Assembly (NCBI GenBank): GCA_025765615.1
Contig: JAIVFJ010000346.1
Location: forward strand, 1-60,147
Reading direction: 5' to 3'
Origin: Zopfochytrium polystomum
Lineage: Eukaryota; Chytridiomycota; Chytridiomycetes; Chytridiales; Chytridiaceae
DNA length: 60,147 nucleotides
Shown here: piece by piece, positions 20,995 to 34,575 of the stretch
How the letters are laid out: each line of letters opens with the position of its first letter
Position numbering within the stretch: position 1 is the first letter of the stretch
The notes under the pieces: model-generated
What the model saw: only the letters and a program-made list of their open reading frames with translations
Told to the model about the DNA's origin: nothing
The model's database searches: none
Program-made: the position numbers and the translations under genes

Positions 20995-23629
20995 AAAAAG
21001 GAGTCCCCGCCCAAGTCGCCGCCCAAGTCGCGGCCTCCTCCTCCGCGCCAACCGCGAGGCCGCCGAACGCGCCGTCGAGCAAGCCGCCGAACGCGCGCGG
21101 CCGTGCCGTCGGCGCCGATCCTCGTCGTCGTCGTCGGCGTGCGAACCGATTCCGACTCCGTCCTCGTCGTGCAAGCCAGCCTCATCTTCCTCCGCCCTCG
21201 TCGACGCCTGGCAAACCCTCGTCTTCTTCTTGATACAAGCCTGTCTCCTCTCCACCCCCGTGCCTTCTTTGTACAAGTCAGGTACGCCGAGCCAGTCGAC
21301 TGACAAGCCAACGTCCACAACGTCCACACCAGGGCTTCCGTCGGTCTCGTCGTACAAGCCGTCGTCGGTACCCTCGTCGTCCTCCAAGCCTACTTCGCTT
21401 TCCACCATATCGTCCTGCAAGCCGTCTACAAGCTCCAGCTACAAGCCCACCACTGCGTCAACTTCGTATGTGCCGACGCCCACAAGCGTTCCCCACCTGT
21501 TCCAGGCCTCTTGCGGGAGCTTCCGTCTTTGAAATTGCTGGCGAGTACGAGATCACGTCGCTTTCTGGTTGCAAGTGCATCGCAAACTCGGTCTACCACT
21601 TGACGCCGATTTCATCCACCTCGTTCATCATTGAACGTTCCGTTGATGATGACAAGTTTTTCAACCTTGGCGCTACTTTTGTGTAAGTGTGTTTTGAAAT
21701 CGATTATTGTTGCAAACCCTAACATTTGAAATTTTTAGGTTCTTCCACTTCTTTCGTGCCAAGCGGCTACAACTCTGATATCTACGGCCAGTTTGCAGCC
21801 GCCTCCGACGGCACGCTTACTGCCTCCTTTTTCAGCAGCGCTTGCACTACAAAGTGGAGTGCGTGGCCGGACCGTGTGCCTCGATCGACTTTATCAAATC
21901 GTCTGGCACCCAGGAGCAGCTCGTGCACCGCCAGCCGGCTCGCGGGATCGAAGGTCTTTTCGTAACGTTCCTGAACAAAGTGCACAGGACTACCGCCGCG
22001 ACAACTACTTCCAGCTACAAGTCTCCAACTCCCACGGCTACGGACAAGCCCTGCGCGACCCCGACGGTGAGCACTACCAAGGTTCTCACCAAAGACGTTC
22101 CTATCGACTACATGGCCGGCATTACACCGTCAACACTGCTGGGCCGTACTCGTGCCCCATTGCCGCTCGCGGCAAGGTTGCCCTCATTCAGCTCGGAGAG
22201 GGAACCGCGTTCTACTACGACTTATCCATCGCAGCGACGACCGACGCGTACCGCGGCAACCAAACCGGAGCCTGGTTCCAATACGGACCGATCTTTGCGT
22301 ACCCCTACAGCCCGTCGGTCACTTTCACTGTTATCAACTCGGCCGTCGCCATCAAGTTCTACCAGCACTCGACTACGTGCTACATCAACGCTACTTGCAC
22401 CTTCGGGGCGTGCTCTAAATTCTCTTGGTCGCTCCCTGGCTCCACTTCCACGAGTGCTCATAAGCCGACGTCGACAAGCACCTCCGTCTAGAAGCCGACG
22501 ACACCAATCTACATCCCTCCTTCTTCCACCAGTTACGTTTCTCCTGTCGTGCTGACTACCACTGGTGCCCCTCCGCCGCCTCCACCACACACTTCTGGCC
22601 TCCCTCCACCCCCACCCGGCACCACCAGCAACCCACCGCCCTCACCACCGGAGACGGCTGGGAACGTTCCTCCCCCACCACCGGCAACCCGCCTCCGCCC
22701 CCGCCACGGGCGACAACTGGAAATGTGCCTCTTGCACCCCCAGGCACTACTGGCAACCACCCTCCTCCCCCCCCGCCGGAGACGACTGGGAACGTGACCT
22801 CCCCCGCCCCAGGCACCACCGGCAACCCACCGCCGCCCCCGCCCCCAACTACCACTGGAAACGTCCCACCGCCGTCCCCCGGCATGACCGGCAACCGGCC
22901 CCCGCCACCCCCCGGAACAACCGGAAACGTGGCGCCCCCGCCACCGCCCGGTACCAGTACCAATAACGGGTCCAACCCCGCGACCACCGGCAACGTTTCA
23001 CCGCCGCCGCCGCCAGGCACCACCACGGGCAACCCGCCGCCGCCGCCCCCGCCCGGCACGACCGGTGGCCCCGTCGTGGCGACAACCACTGGCAACGCGC
23101 CGCCGCCGCCCCCGCTAGGATCAACTTCCACCGGCCCCCGACGTCGCAACCACGTCCGGCGCCGCCTTCGCCCCGCCTCCCGCTACGACGGGTTCCGCGT
23201 CCACACCCATCGTCGCAACCACCGGTTCTTCCGCTGCCCCGGCCTCCGCCGCGGCGTCCAACCTCGGCCGCCGGCACCGCCCCCGCGTCGACGTGGGCGG
23301 TTGCCTCGACTTCGGCTGCGAACACGGCCTCGACTGGGACCACCACCGCCGCCGCTGCCGCCGCGTCGACCTCCTCGGAGGCGGCCCCGGTCGTCACAAC
23401 CCACCACAACGGCAGCCGCCGCCGGAACTACCACCGCTGCTGGAACCACTGCCGCGGCCGCGGTATCGACCTCCGCGGCGGCTCCGGTCCTCGCAACCAC
23501 CACCGGCGCCGCCTCAGCCTCGGCGTTGGCCTCCGCCGTAGCCTCCACCGGCTCGGCGTCCCTTGCCGCATCCACCTCGGCCGCCGCCGCCGTCTCGTCG
23601 ACCCACCATCGCCGCGCCCGTCGTCGCAA
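20995..23629 (+). pseudogene. Mucin-like surface protein gene, 3'-truncated (unit 2)
   Basis: Same domain order as unit 1: coiled basic helix, SYKP repeats, Cys domain with an intron at 21684-21739, second Cys domain, PPPPPGTTGN repeats, Ala/Thr-rich tail. Breaks include the shared frame change near 21840, a one-base loss in the gcattacaccg stretch near 22120, and a nonsense change TAC to TAG near 22490. At 23629/23630 the sequence jumps from the Ala/Thr-rich region into what is 3' flank in unit 1 (equivalent to losing 4113-5097), so the end of the gene and its first poly(A) region are absent. Confidence 0.6.
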
Positions 23630-24158
23630 GCTCTCCGCGCTCGAACCATCCACCAAACCGTTTTACCCAGCATCCCAGTTGATTTACCGCGAATCATACT
23701 CGAGAAAACCGGTGCATGGGGCTAAGTCCAGGAAAAATCTTCTGCATGCCAAGGTTGTAAATGGGCGAACAGTTTGCCATGAGCTTGACTCTGCCATTCT
23801 TATATAGCTGTCACGTGGCAAGGTTCCCCGGTTCGGTTTTGTTGGTCCGATCAATGATGCAATGATGAGTTCGCCGAATCCTCAATAAAACTATCTCCCT
23901 TTCTTCGAAAGAGTCAAAATTATCACTGCGTCTGAAAGTTTAACGTCAGTGTGACGAGGAAAAAGGTGAGGAACAAGGCTCGGCATGACCTTACCAATTC
24001 TACCTTTCATTCTCCTCCTTGTCTTGTTACAAATGGCCTCCTCAATCAGTCGCCCAACTGCCTATCGTCACTCTGTCCAAACTGGGCGCAGCTACTATCA
24101 GCTCTGAGTGGTCATGGGGACTCCTTTCTTGGAAAACGAATATCCACGAATCCACTGT
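23630..24158. other. Flank after the truncated mucin-like gene
   Basis: Non-coding by eye. A caataaaac poly(A)-type signal at about 23883 is followed by a Ser-poor AT-rich stretch. It is conserved with 5098-5555 and about 40995-41514, plus about 80 bases (23920-23985) missing from unit 1. Confidence 0.5.
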
Positions 24159-24327
24159 TTAAGTCGTAGGTTCAAATTCAACGTATTGGACGATGAGTGA
24201 TGCGAAAGGTACAGCGGCGAAGGCTGCAAAGGGGGCGGGCAGGTTGGAGTTGATGGCATAGTAAACAGTTCCTTAAGCCATCCCACCAAAGATGAAGACC
24301 ATAACAGATGTACCATAAAGGGCAACC
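24159..24327 (-). pseudogene. Last exon of a small membrane protein, nonsense-mutated (unit 2)
   Basis: Keeps one frame from the acceptor to the terminal stop (VALYGTSVMVF, FGGMA, YYAINSNLPAPFAAFA, FASLIVQYVEFE) except for a TAA after GGMA, where unit 3 has a Tyr codon. This copy therefore fixes the reading frame of the family. One hydrophobic helix is visible. Family not recognised. Confidence 0.45.
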
Positions 24328-24528
24328 CTGACAATCGCTTAAATTGTTTGACGCAAGGCCCGACGCTTTAACAGAGTTAGCTCCAGTCCAGCAAGGAGCA
24401 CTCGCCATCCCGTGAGTCAATTCAATGTTTGCAATGAAGAACCCCTTTCAGGGTGGGGAAAGTGGAGCTATAAACTGTCTGTGCAGTGAAATGCCCGCTC
24501 ACACAACAGGCCTTGCTGGAATTACCGC

Positions 24529-24917
24529 TGTAAACAGTCAACTCTGAGTGAGTGAGTGGGTGGAGTGAATGTAGTGGAGATGTGTGTTTGTGGTTAGTCT
24601 TTCTCTCCAACTTGGTGAGCAAGAGAAAAACTCTGTTCTGAATTGCACACTATAATAGTTGCTAGGCAAGCGTGACCGGCACAGGGTAAAAACCTCTCCT
24701 ATATTATCTGCTTGAGCAGAGGAGGAGGAAAACTGTTAACACTGGGTTTCTGTTCCACTTAGTACTTGGAGAATCTGTCAACAGCGCAAGCCAGTGCCCA
24801 GGCCTGCAGTGGTGGGCTCGCTGTCCCATGGGCATCGTGAGAACAATAACTAACAGCCACAATAGGTTCGGGTCCGTCTTGTGCCTCTTGCTGCAAACCA
24901 GTCAGTTCCACCAAACA
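24529..24917 (-). mobile_element. Solo Ty1/copia LTR (unit 2)
   Basis: Same left host flank (attaccgc) and same tgtaaacagtc start as the unit 1 element, but the interior and one LTR are absent, so it is a solo LTR. The right end (ccaaaca) is followed by sequence different from unit 1, meaning a further rearrangement lies at its right edge. Confidence 0.75.
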
Positions 24918-26290
24918 ATAAACAGCAAACCAAAGCCAATGGAGACTAAAGTATAAGGGTGTGTGAACAGCACTCTCATGCATAGGACACAGGACCTTGA
25001 GCCTTTCTGATTTGCCATGGCACATAACCAACATATAAATGGTAGCAAATTATCTCTGACGCCCAAATATTGCCTGCCCGATCCATCTCCATCAGCCAAC
25101 CGCAGCAGGCCGCATCACAACAAATTCCTTCTCTTCCTCTTCCCCCCCCGTCCCCACCGTCCACCTCTCCCCCCCAACCAACCCAACGACGTGCATGCAA
25201 TCACCGCGCCCAGCGTCCACCCCGCGAAAGCCCTGGCCACGAAGTGATTGGGCCCTTGTTGTGCAGTGCACCCCCGGCTCGCACATGGGCGTATTTGGGA
25301 TGGAGTATTGAGTCGTGAACGCGTCGCAGCATGTGCACATCCCCCCAGGTCGCTGGTGGCCGTGTGAGGAAACTGCTGTTGAATTGGGTTCTGCACTGTC
25401 ACGATCACGGCATCCCTGCCAAAGTGGCATGCGAGCTGATTGTCGCCACTGTGCCCACCAGCGTAGCCATAGGGCCGCTCGTCGACAGGCTCACCGCACT
25501 TGTGTGCCAGCGCTTCTCTACCATTGACTGTTTGTGTTTGGACTTTGGAGCGGGGCCTTGCTTCCCCGACGCGTGATTACTCCGCTGAAAAAACAACAGC
25601 CTGCCTTCCCACCTTGGTTCTTGACACAGACCCTGGAGATTGTCAACCAATAATGTCTCGCAGTGATTTGGAAATACAAGTATCGTAAACACCACTGCTG
25701 TTTAGGTTCTTTTTCATCATGCTCATGTCTGTTGTCCTTTGACAATTTTCGCTTGCTCTTTTGTATTTTATTTCTCTTGTCGATGATGACATGGGCACAA
25801 TTCAACAACGCTCAATTTGATCAACCTGTCCACAAATGGCCACCAAGGTGAAATGCGATGGGTCAACTCTGAAGAAAACACACAACGAAGAGGGAGATGG
25901 AAAGGAACCAAGGAGGTAGTGAGGAACAAACACACTTCTGAAGAAGTTGAATCAGCAGAAAAGGGTCACTCAAGACACAAAAGAAAGCAAGAAGCAAACA
26001 GGTTTCCAGATGACAATTCTTCATTCAAACACAACTGTCAAGTGTGCCGGAAACCCACTTCTCATATCTTTGGTGGTGAAGCCGTTACCTGAAATGAAGA
26101 GAATGTTGTGTCAGTTCAACATCCAACAGCAAGGACTTTTCACGACCTTTAAGATTCAATGAAGACAAAAAGGGGCAGTCTTGTAAGCCTGCCTTCAAGG
26201 ATTCATGTTCCTGATACAAACGGTGGTCTGGCCAATGCAGTTAAGAGGGAAAATTCAAGAAAAAAAGACAGAGAAACTGAGCAAACTCAC
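24918..26290. other. Segment with an unassigned exon-like block, then spacer
   Basis: At about 25350-25580 a plus-strand frame after the ccccccag acceptor gives NWVLHCHDHGIPAKVACELI and LVDRLTALVCQRFSTI. Unit 3 has a diverged version at about 46905-47100, and unit 1 lacks the block. The minus strand is also open here (DAVIVTVQNPIQQQFPH), so the coding strand is unsettled and I do not name it. From about 25640 the sequence rejoins the shared spacer seen at 9489 and 47250, with no gene. Confidence 0.35.
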
Positions 26291-26380
26291 TTTCCAAGTC
26301 AAGCGACTTCACCATTTTGTTCATCTTGAGGGCGGCCATCAACGTCTTGACACTTTGCTCCGATACATAGAGGCCCTTTT
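26291..26380 (-). CDS. LRR exon of the TKL kinase gene (unit 2)
   Basis: Same 90-nt, phase-1 exon as in unit 1, in frame: LYVSEQ, TLMAALKMN, KMVKSLDLE. Acceptor gatgacag, donor gtgagt. Amino-acid changes keep the LRR hydrophobic positions, which supports it as a real coding exon, although the rest of this gene copy is broken. Confidence 0.6.
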
Positions 26381-26419
26381 CTGTCATCATATTGTCAAGG
26401 GTTAGGGTTACGGCCCTTT

Positions 26420-29165
26420 GAGAGAGTTGTGCAGAGAACAAAAAAAAAATTCTCAAGAACAGAAAAAAAAAAATGGGTCACAAAGCCAACTCTAACAAAA
26501 AACCCCCCAACACAACCCGTAATTTTGAATGGGGTTCCTGCAGAATCAACCATGTCTTGGAAAAGAAAGTGATGCACTCACCAACTGCAGGTTGTTCCAG
26601 TTTACAATGATCCGACAAAGCCAGGCCGTTTAAGAGAGTTGTGCAGAGAACATTAAGTCAAAAAGAAAAGTTATCAAGAAAAATAAAATAATGGGTCAGG
26701 AACTGGTGAGCAAGCCAACTCAAACACAAAAAACCCCCTCGTGGGGTTTCTCCATAATCAACCATGTCTTGGAAAAATAAAGTGATGCACTCACTGTCTG
26801 CAGGTTGCTCCAGTTCAGAATGTTCCAACAAAGCCAGGCCGTTTAAGAGAATTGTGCAGAGAGCACAAGCGAAAAAAAGGAACCATCAAGAAGAAAACAA
26901 GACGGGTCAGAAATTGGTGAGCATGCCACTCAAACACAAAACTCCCCCAAAGCAACCCATAATTTTAAATGGGGTTTCTGCAGAATCTACCATGTCTTGG
27001 AAATACAAAGTGACGCACTCACCCCCTGCAGGTTGTTCCAGTTCACAATGTTCCAACAAAGCCAAGCCGTTTGAGTGAGTTGTGCAGAGAACACAAGTCA
27101 AAAAAAAAAAGTTATCAAGAAAAATAAAATGATGGGTCAGAATTCGTGAACACGCCAACTCAAACACAAAACACCCCCAATGCAACCCATAATTTGAATG
27201 GGGTTTCTGCGGAATCTACCATGTCTTGGAAAAACAAAGTGATGCACTCACAGTCTGCAGGTTGTTCCAGATCAGAATGTTCCAACAAAGCCAGGCCGTT
27301 TGAGAGAATCGCGCAGAGAACACAAGCGAAAAAAAAGGAAACATCAAGAAGAAAAAAAGATGGGTCAGAAATTGGTGAGCAAGCCAACTCAAACGCAAAA
27401 CCCCCCCAATGCGACCCATAATTTGAATGGGGTTTCTGCAGGATCAACCATGTCGTGGAAAAACAAAGTAACGAACTCACCCCCTGCAGGTTGTTCCAGT
27501 TCACAGTGTTCCGACGAAGCCAGGCCGTTTGAGTGAGTTGTGCAGAGAACACAAGTCGAAAGAAAAAAGTTTTCAAAAAAATAAAAAGGTGGGTCAGAGA
27601 TTGGTGAACATGCCAACTCAAACACAAAACACCCCCAATGCAACCCTTAATTTTGAATGGGGTTTCTGCAGAATCTACCGTGTCTTGGAAAAACAAAGTG
27701 ATGCACTCACAGTCTGCAAGTTGTTCCAGTTCAGAATGTTCCGACAAAGCCAGGCCGTTTCAGAGAATCGTGAAGAGAACCCAAGCGGAAAAAAGGAAAC
27801 AGCAAGAAGAAGACAAGACAGGTCAGAAATTGGTGAGCATGCCAACCCAAACACAAAACACCCCCAATGCAACCCATAATTTTGAATGGGGTTTCTGCAG
27901 AATCTACCGTGTCTTGGAAAAACAAAGTGATGCACTCACTCGCTGCAGGTTGTTCCAGTTCAGAATGTTCCGACAAAGCCAGGCCGTTTGAGAGAGTTGT
28001 GCAAAGAACACAAGTGGGAAAAAAAGGAAATATCAAGAAGAGAACAAGATGAGTCAGAATTGGTGAGCACGCCAACTGAAACACAAAACCCCCCCAATGC
28101 AACCCATAATTTTGAATGATGTTTCTGCAGAATCAACCATGTCTTGGAAAAACAAAGTGATGCACTCACCCCCTGCAAGTTGTTCCAGTTCAGAATGTTC
28201 CGACAAAGCCAGGCCGTTTGAGAGAATCGTGCAGAGAACACAAGCGAAAAAAAAGGAAACATCAAGAAGAAAACAAGATGAGTCAGAAATTGGTGAGCAC
28301 GCCAACTGAAACACAAAACCCCCCCAATGCAACCCATAATTTGAATGGGGGTTTCTGCAGGATCAACCATGTCGTGGAAAAACAAAGTGATGCACTCACA
28401 AACTGCAGGTTGTTCCAGATCAGAAGGTTCCGACAAAGCCAGGCCGTTTGAGAGAGTTGTGTAGAGAACACAAGCGAAAAAAAAGGAAACATCAATAAGA
28501 AAACAAGATGGGCCATAAATAGGTGAGCAAGCAAACTCAAACACAAAACACCCCCAATGCGACCCATAATTTTGAATGGGGTTTCTGCAGAATCAACCAC
28601 GTCTTGGAATAACAAAGTGATGCACTCACTTCCTGCAGGTTATTCCAGTTCAGAATGTTCCGCCAAAGCCAGGCCATTTGAGAGAGTTGTGCAGAGAACA
28701 CAGGCGAAAAAAAAAGAAATATCAAGAAGAAAACAAGACGGGTCAGGAATTGGTGAGCAAGCAAGCTCAAACACAAAACCCCTTCAACGCAACCCATAAT
28801 TTTGAATGGGGTTTCTGCAGAATCAACCACGTCTTGGAATAACAAAGAGATGCACTCACTTCCTGCAGGTTATTCCAGTTCAGAATGTTCCGTCAAAGCC
28901 AGGCCATTTGAGAGAGTTGTGGAGAGAACACAGGCAAAAAAAAGAAATATCAAGAAAACAAGACGGGTCAGGAATTGGTGAGCAAGCAAGCTCAAACACA
29001 AAACCCCCCCAATGAAACCCATAATTTTGAATGGAGTTTCTGCAGAATCAACCATGTCTTGGAAAAACAAAGGCATGCACTCACCGTCTGCAGGTTGTTC
29101 CAGTTCAGAATGTTCCAACAAAGCCAGGCCGTTTGAGAGAATTGTGCAGAGAACACAAGTTGATA
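26420..29165. repeat. 231-bp minisatellite array (unit 2, about 12 copies)
   Basis: Same repeat as in unit 1 but more diverged between copies, with length changes in A-runs and small indels; no long open frame survives. A segment around 28060-28310 has the unit 1/unit 3 type (gatgtttctgc), while most others are the ggggtttctgc type with tcaaacac in place of tgaaacac. That mix suggests local exchange between arrays. Confidence 0.88.
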
Positions 29166-29296
29166 AAAATAGAAGACATCAAGAATTGGCGTCAAAAAGA
29201 AGGTGAGAACGATGATCAGATCCCTGTTTCTTGGTAAGTGAACTTACATGCTGACGGAACGTGTGAGGTATTTGATTTGGTTTTCATGTTTTATAG

Positions 29297-29379
29297 TGGA
29301 GAATTTAGTGAAGGTTTGCGACTGCATCGTCTGCTGGAAGAATTTATTTTGGCATTAATACCTGATGTCGCTGTGAAAG
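29297..29379 (+). other. Possible plus-strand exon beside the array (unit 2)
   Basis: Acceptor ttttatag, donor gtaaag. Encodes GEFSEGLRLHRLLEEFILAL. It is 9 nt longer than unit 1, so the frame is kept. Low confidence because the neighbouring kinase gene is on the other strand. Confidence 0.25.
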
Positions 29380-29489
29380 GTAAAGTTAGGAGGAATTTTT
29401 TTTTGAGGTGAGTCATTGCAAAATATTTCTCACGTGCTGGTATTTTGGTTATTTAGAACGCGGATGAGAAAAAAACACGCCTGGCTTAC

Positions 29490-32400
29490 AAAGAATTTTC
29501 AAGTGTTGCACTGTGGTGTTTGTCGCCAAAGCCTCGTGCATTTGCACTTTTTCATCCTCTGTCAGTTTCTTGAACGTGCAGTTTGATTGGTCCCATCCTC
29601 CCGCAAGAATCCTGTGCTTCACCTTATCCTCTAGACGGCTTTGTTTCTCTTTTTTGAAAGTTAATGTATGTGCCTTACTTAAATCTCCTTCGTTCTCACT
29701 GGCAGTCTGACCTTTGATGCGTAGAAGTTCCTGCTTGGTTGGACCAACCGCAAATCCAAACACATCAGCCACAGTGCTCCCAGGAGGAGCACGCTTCACA
29801 AACACAGAAAAAGCAGACAGAGGACAGGCAGTCTTGAATGCTTTGGCACATTTTTCCTGCAGTAGATCTTCCTTCACTTCCTTGGACGAGTCTCCATTCA
29901 GAATGGCGGCTTCCAGCGCAAACGCCAGTTCAGACCAGGGCATCTGGAAGGCTGTCTTGCCAGTCTCAGAGTCCACTGCCCAGTGTCGCCAAAACTTGAC
30001 AGTGTCTGGGTGAGTCAGAGCAAGGTCTGTGAGGATTTCGTCTTGAGGTCCGTGCGGTGGGGATGGTTTCAATGTCTGATGGGCACTGTCGCCAGGTGGA
30101 TGCTGAGTTTCTCGCAGAATTGGAGGCGGCGGAGGTGGAGGCCTTGTTCCTTGCGAAAGCGGCGGAGGCAGACCCTGAAAAGTCAATTTTTCCATGTTGG
30201 CAGTGATGGGTAATTGGGCCTGATTCAGATTGGCGTGAAAGAATCAGAAAACAGTCTCACATCAAGTCAATATTTTCTTACCTGGCCTGATCCTCCAGCA
30301 TAATTGGAGCTCAGCATCAACGTTTGGGCAATGTAGCCCTCAGAATAGTACCCAAGAGTGCCCTCGCCCTGGGCGGCAGGTTCGCTGGTAGGTTTTGGCA
30401 TTGTGGGATTTCCCGCTGCAGCTGGAACAGGATGAAACACTGGTGTGGCCAAGCTCGAAGCAACGGCTTGCTCACCATCAAATCCATCCAGCAACAGTTC
30501 AAGAGTGCTTGCAATCTGTGGAAAGAGTGGACGGGCTGCAGGATCAACTTGCCAGCACTGCTGAAATAAATCTCGAATATTGCGTCCCTTCTGTATGGCA
30601 GAGAACACGTTTTCATCTAGGTCGGCCAAGGCTTCTCTGCGATAGTTGTCATCCTTGGAGGCCAATGGAAACTGGGATGGGTTCATCTCATGGAGGGGAA
30701 CACCATACACTCCAATCCAGCTGACAACCTCCGTGAGGAGAACAGCAAAAGAGAACACATCATTTGCTTTCGTGATCTGAGTGATTGAGTTGTTATGAAT
30801 CACCCTCTGGAAACCTCTGGAACCTTCTAGAACATTCCTTCATGGAACCTTGTGGAACCTTCTGGAACCTTCTTTGCTTTTCCTGACTTGTCTTGTTGTC
30901 ATTGGTATCATTGGTATCATTGTATTACTAATTGCTCTTTCTGGAACTTTCTTTGAGTCTTGACAAGGAAGACTCTCAAAAGGTATAAAAGGGGGATGGG
31001 GGACCTGTCCCATCCCTCAAGTGAATTATTGTTTCCAATACAATCATCACTCCTCTCAGTTCCTTGTCTGCCTTGTCCTGTCCTGCCCTGTTCCTGACAT
31101 GAGTGATTGAAATTCATTCCACTATTAGCGGGGAAGTGCACACAAGCTTTAATCAAGCGTGAAAACTCACTTTCTTCTTGAATCCAGTGAGTTCTGGGGC
31201 CATCCAGTATGCGGATCCTCCCATGCGGGACACAGTGCTGCGAGACCGAATCTCATTCTTCATTTTGCTCAAGCCAAAGTCCGCGATCTTCGCCACCAGG
31301 GGCGCATTTGGGCCAGACTGCGTCAAGAGCACGTTCATGCTCTTCAAATCGTTGTGAAGAATGTCCAAACCATGCAGGAAACTCATGCCAACAGACACTT
31401 GGTGCAGGAGAGAAATGCGATGATCGACTGGCACCAATGTGATGTCAGTCTTGCGATAGTAATCAAGAGAGAGCCAACAGAGGCAAGCTGGGTTGTGCGC
31501 AAACAAAGATGAGAATGGGTAACAGTATGGGATTGTTAGTTCAGCAGAAAGCCTGTAAGTGATTGCTTATGTGCCAACTCACCTCCATGACCAACGAGAA
31601 CTTTGCACCATTCTCTTCAACCAGTAGTCCATAGAAACCAATGACAAACGGCGAAGGCACCCCGCTCATGCGACATTCTTTGATGATTCTTGCCTCGGCA
31701 AGCAACTCCCTGCGCGTCTCAGGATGGATCCCAGTCGCCTCTATTTGGAGTTGCTTGATTGCAACAGGGATGTGGCGTTGATAGGTGCCACGGAACACTT
31801 GGCCGAACCCCCAGCACCAATCGGAGCTGGTTCGCGCGCAATATCGCGAGGAGAAATCGTGAGATTTACAAGCTGAAAAGGAGAAAATAAAAAAAATTTA
31901 ATGAATGCTTCGAGTGAATGCTTTTCGTGTGGGTTGGGGTGGGCAAAAGTTTGATACTGAATCAAGACAAGAGGAAGCGTGCGCCTTACTTCAGCACTGT
32001 CCATGTTTGAATCGAGTGGTTTCACGCTGGAAAGAAACAAAAACAAGAAAGTGACTGTCAGGACAGAAGCAATTGATTGGGACGGAAGTGGCTTACCTTC
32101 AATTTTTTAAAAAAAGAACGGTGCCTTCTTGGAGGTTCGACTAGTGGACGACGAACGGTGGGTGAGCCTGTGTGTTGGTGGGGAGACTGAAGAGGCGAGG
32201 GCCGAGCAATCAGAATTCAAACAAAAAACACAGTTTCCGCAGCAGTGAAGCAGTAGGAGCCAATTGATGGGATGGGCGAATTGATGGAAGTTTCGAGAAT
32301 GAAAGGCAGGGAAGGCACGATGATCCCAAGGAGATGCAAGCACGTGAGACGAAGACAGCAATCAGGCACAAATTTGGGTGGATCACGAATGATACGGTAC

Positions 32401-32732
32401 TTGGCAGCGAGTCAACAGTCTGTCACGAGGTGGGGGTGAGGGAGGGATGTCGACCACCGACACGTTTCAGTTAGTTGTTGCAATGAGACCAACCCCGAGA
32501 CAGTGCAAAGGGAATGGGCGTGGGTAGTGGTGGGGCGGGATGCAAAGTACATGAGACGGATCCTGCAGCGATCGGGGAAAGGGGGGGTTTTGGATTGAGG
32601 CAAGGTGGAGGACGGCGACTAGTCGACATCGACCTCGGTCACCAACCTTGGATGGTGAGGATGCGAATTGGAGAGAGACAAGGAGGCCGAGACAGAAAGA
32701 AACGCTGACCTGCCCGCAAATTTAATTCCATT
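29490..32732 (-). pseudogene. TKL protein kinase gene, frameshifted (unit 2)
   Basis: Exons correspond to unit 1: N-terminal start region near 32730 (MELNLRAGQ), N-lobe 31872-31583, catalytic 31487-31171, C-lobe 30776-30282, linker/LRR 30219-29490. One base is missing in the Gly-rich loop (ggccgaaccccc near 31803) and another in the tract aatcaagagag near 31464, each shifting the frame. The DFG, APE and C-lobe motifs are otherwise kept. The intron between the catalytic and C-lobe exons holds a solo LTR (30791-31099). Confidence 0.75.
30791..31099 (+). mobile_element. Solo Ty3/gypsy LTR in a kinase intron
   Basis: Starts TGTTATGAATC and ends TTCCTGACA. It has a perfect 5-bp duplication, tgagt at 30786-30790 and 31100-31104. 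Unit 3 shows the matching uninterrupted context (gagtgattgagtgattgaaattc near 53768). It lies just downstream, in gene direction, of the catalytic exon, antisense to the gene, so splicing could still remove it. It carries the TATAAAA box and GAA/TTC blocks. Confidence 0.95.
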
Positions 32733-32744
32733 TTTAGAAACCGT

Positions 32745-32870
32745 CCACTCTGTCTCACTCTCTCTCCCTATCTCTCTCTCTCGCTCCCTCTCCATATCTC
32801 TCCCTGTCTCGCTTCATCTTTCCTCTCTGTCTCTCTCTCATTCTGTCTTTCCTTGTCTTTGTTTTTTCCT
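32745..32870. repeat. CT-rich tract upstream of the kinase gene (unit 2)
   Basis: Imperfect CT repeat equivalent to 16795-16905, followed by a spacer with an A-run near 33072-33087 and no gene until the COQ5 stop region. Confidence 0.7.
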
Positions 32871-33026
32871 CACTTTCGTTGAGGATGTTCCCCATTGTTG
32901 CAACGATGCGCACCTGCTCATTCAAACCACCCATTGGTTGTGGTAGTGTGGTTTGCTACGTCGCACTTTTGTGCCCCCCGCACTGCCCCCCCTATCCAGC
33001 ACCGCGGACGATGCTGGGTGCACTCA

Positions 33027-34430
<1,404 letters not shown>

Positions 34431-34575
34431 ACGATCAGCCTTGTCAAGAGCAGCTTGACCCGCAGTGCATTTTCGATCTCAAAGAAAAGCAGAGTCTCTG
34501 TCTCAGACAATTTGCACACTCACACAACCCCTTGACGCTGAGCGATGCTGCTTGCAGCAGCGGCAGAAGCGTTGT

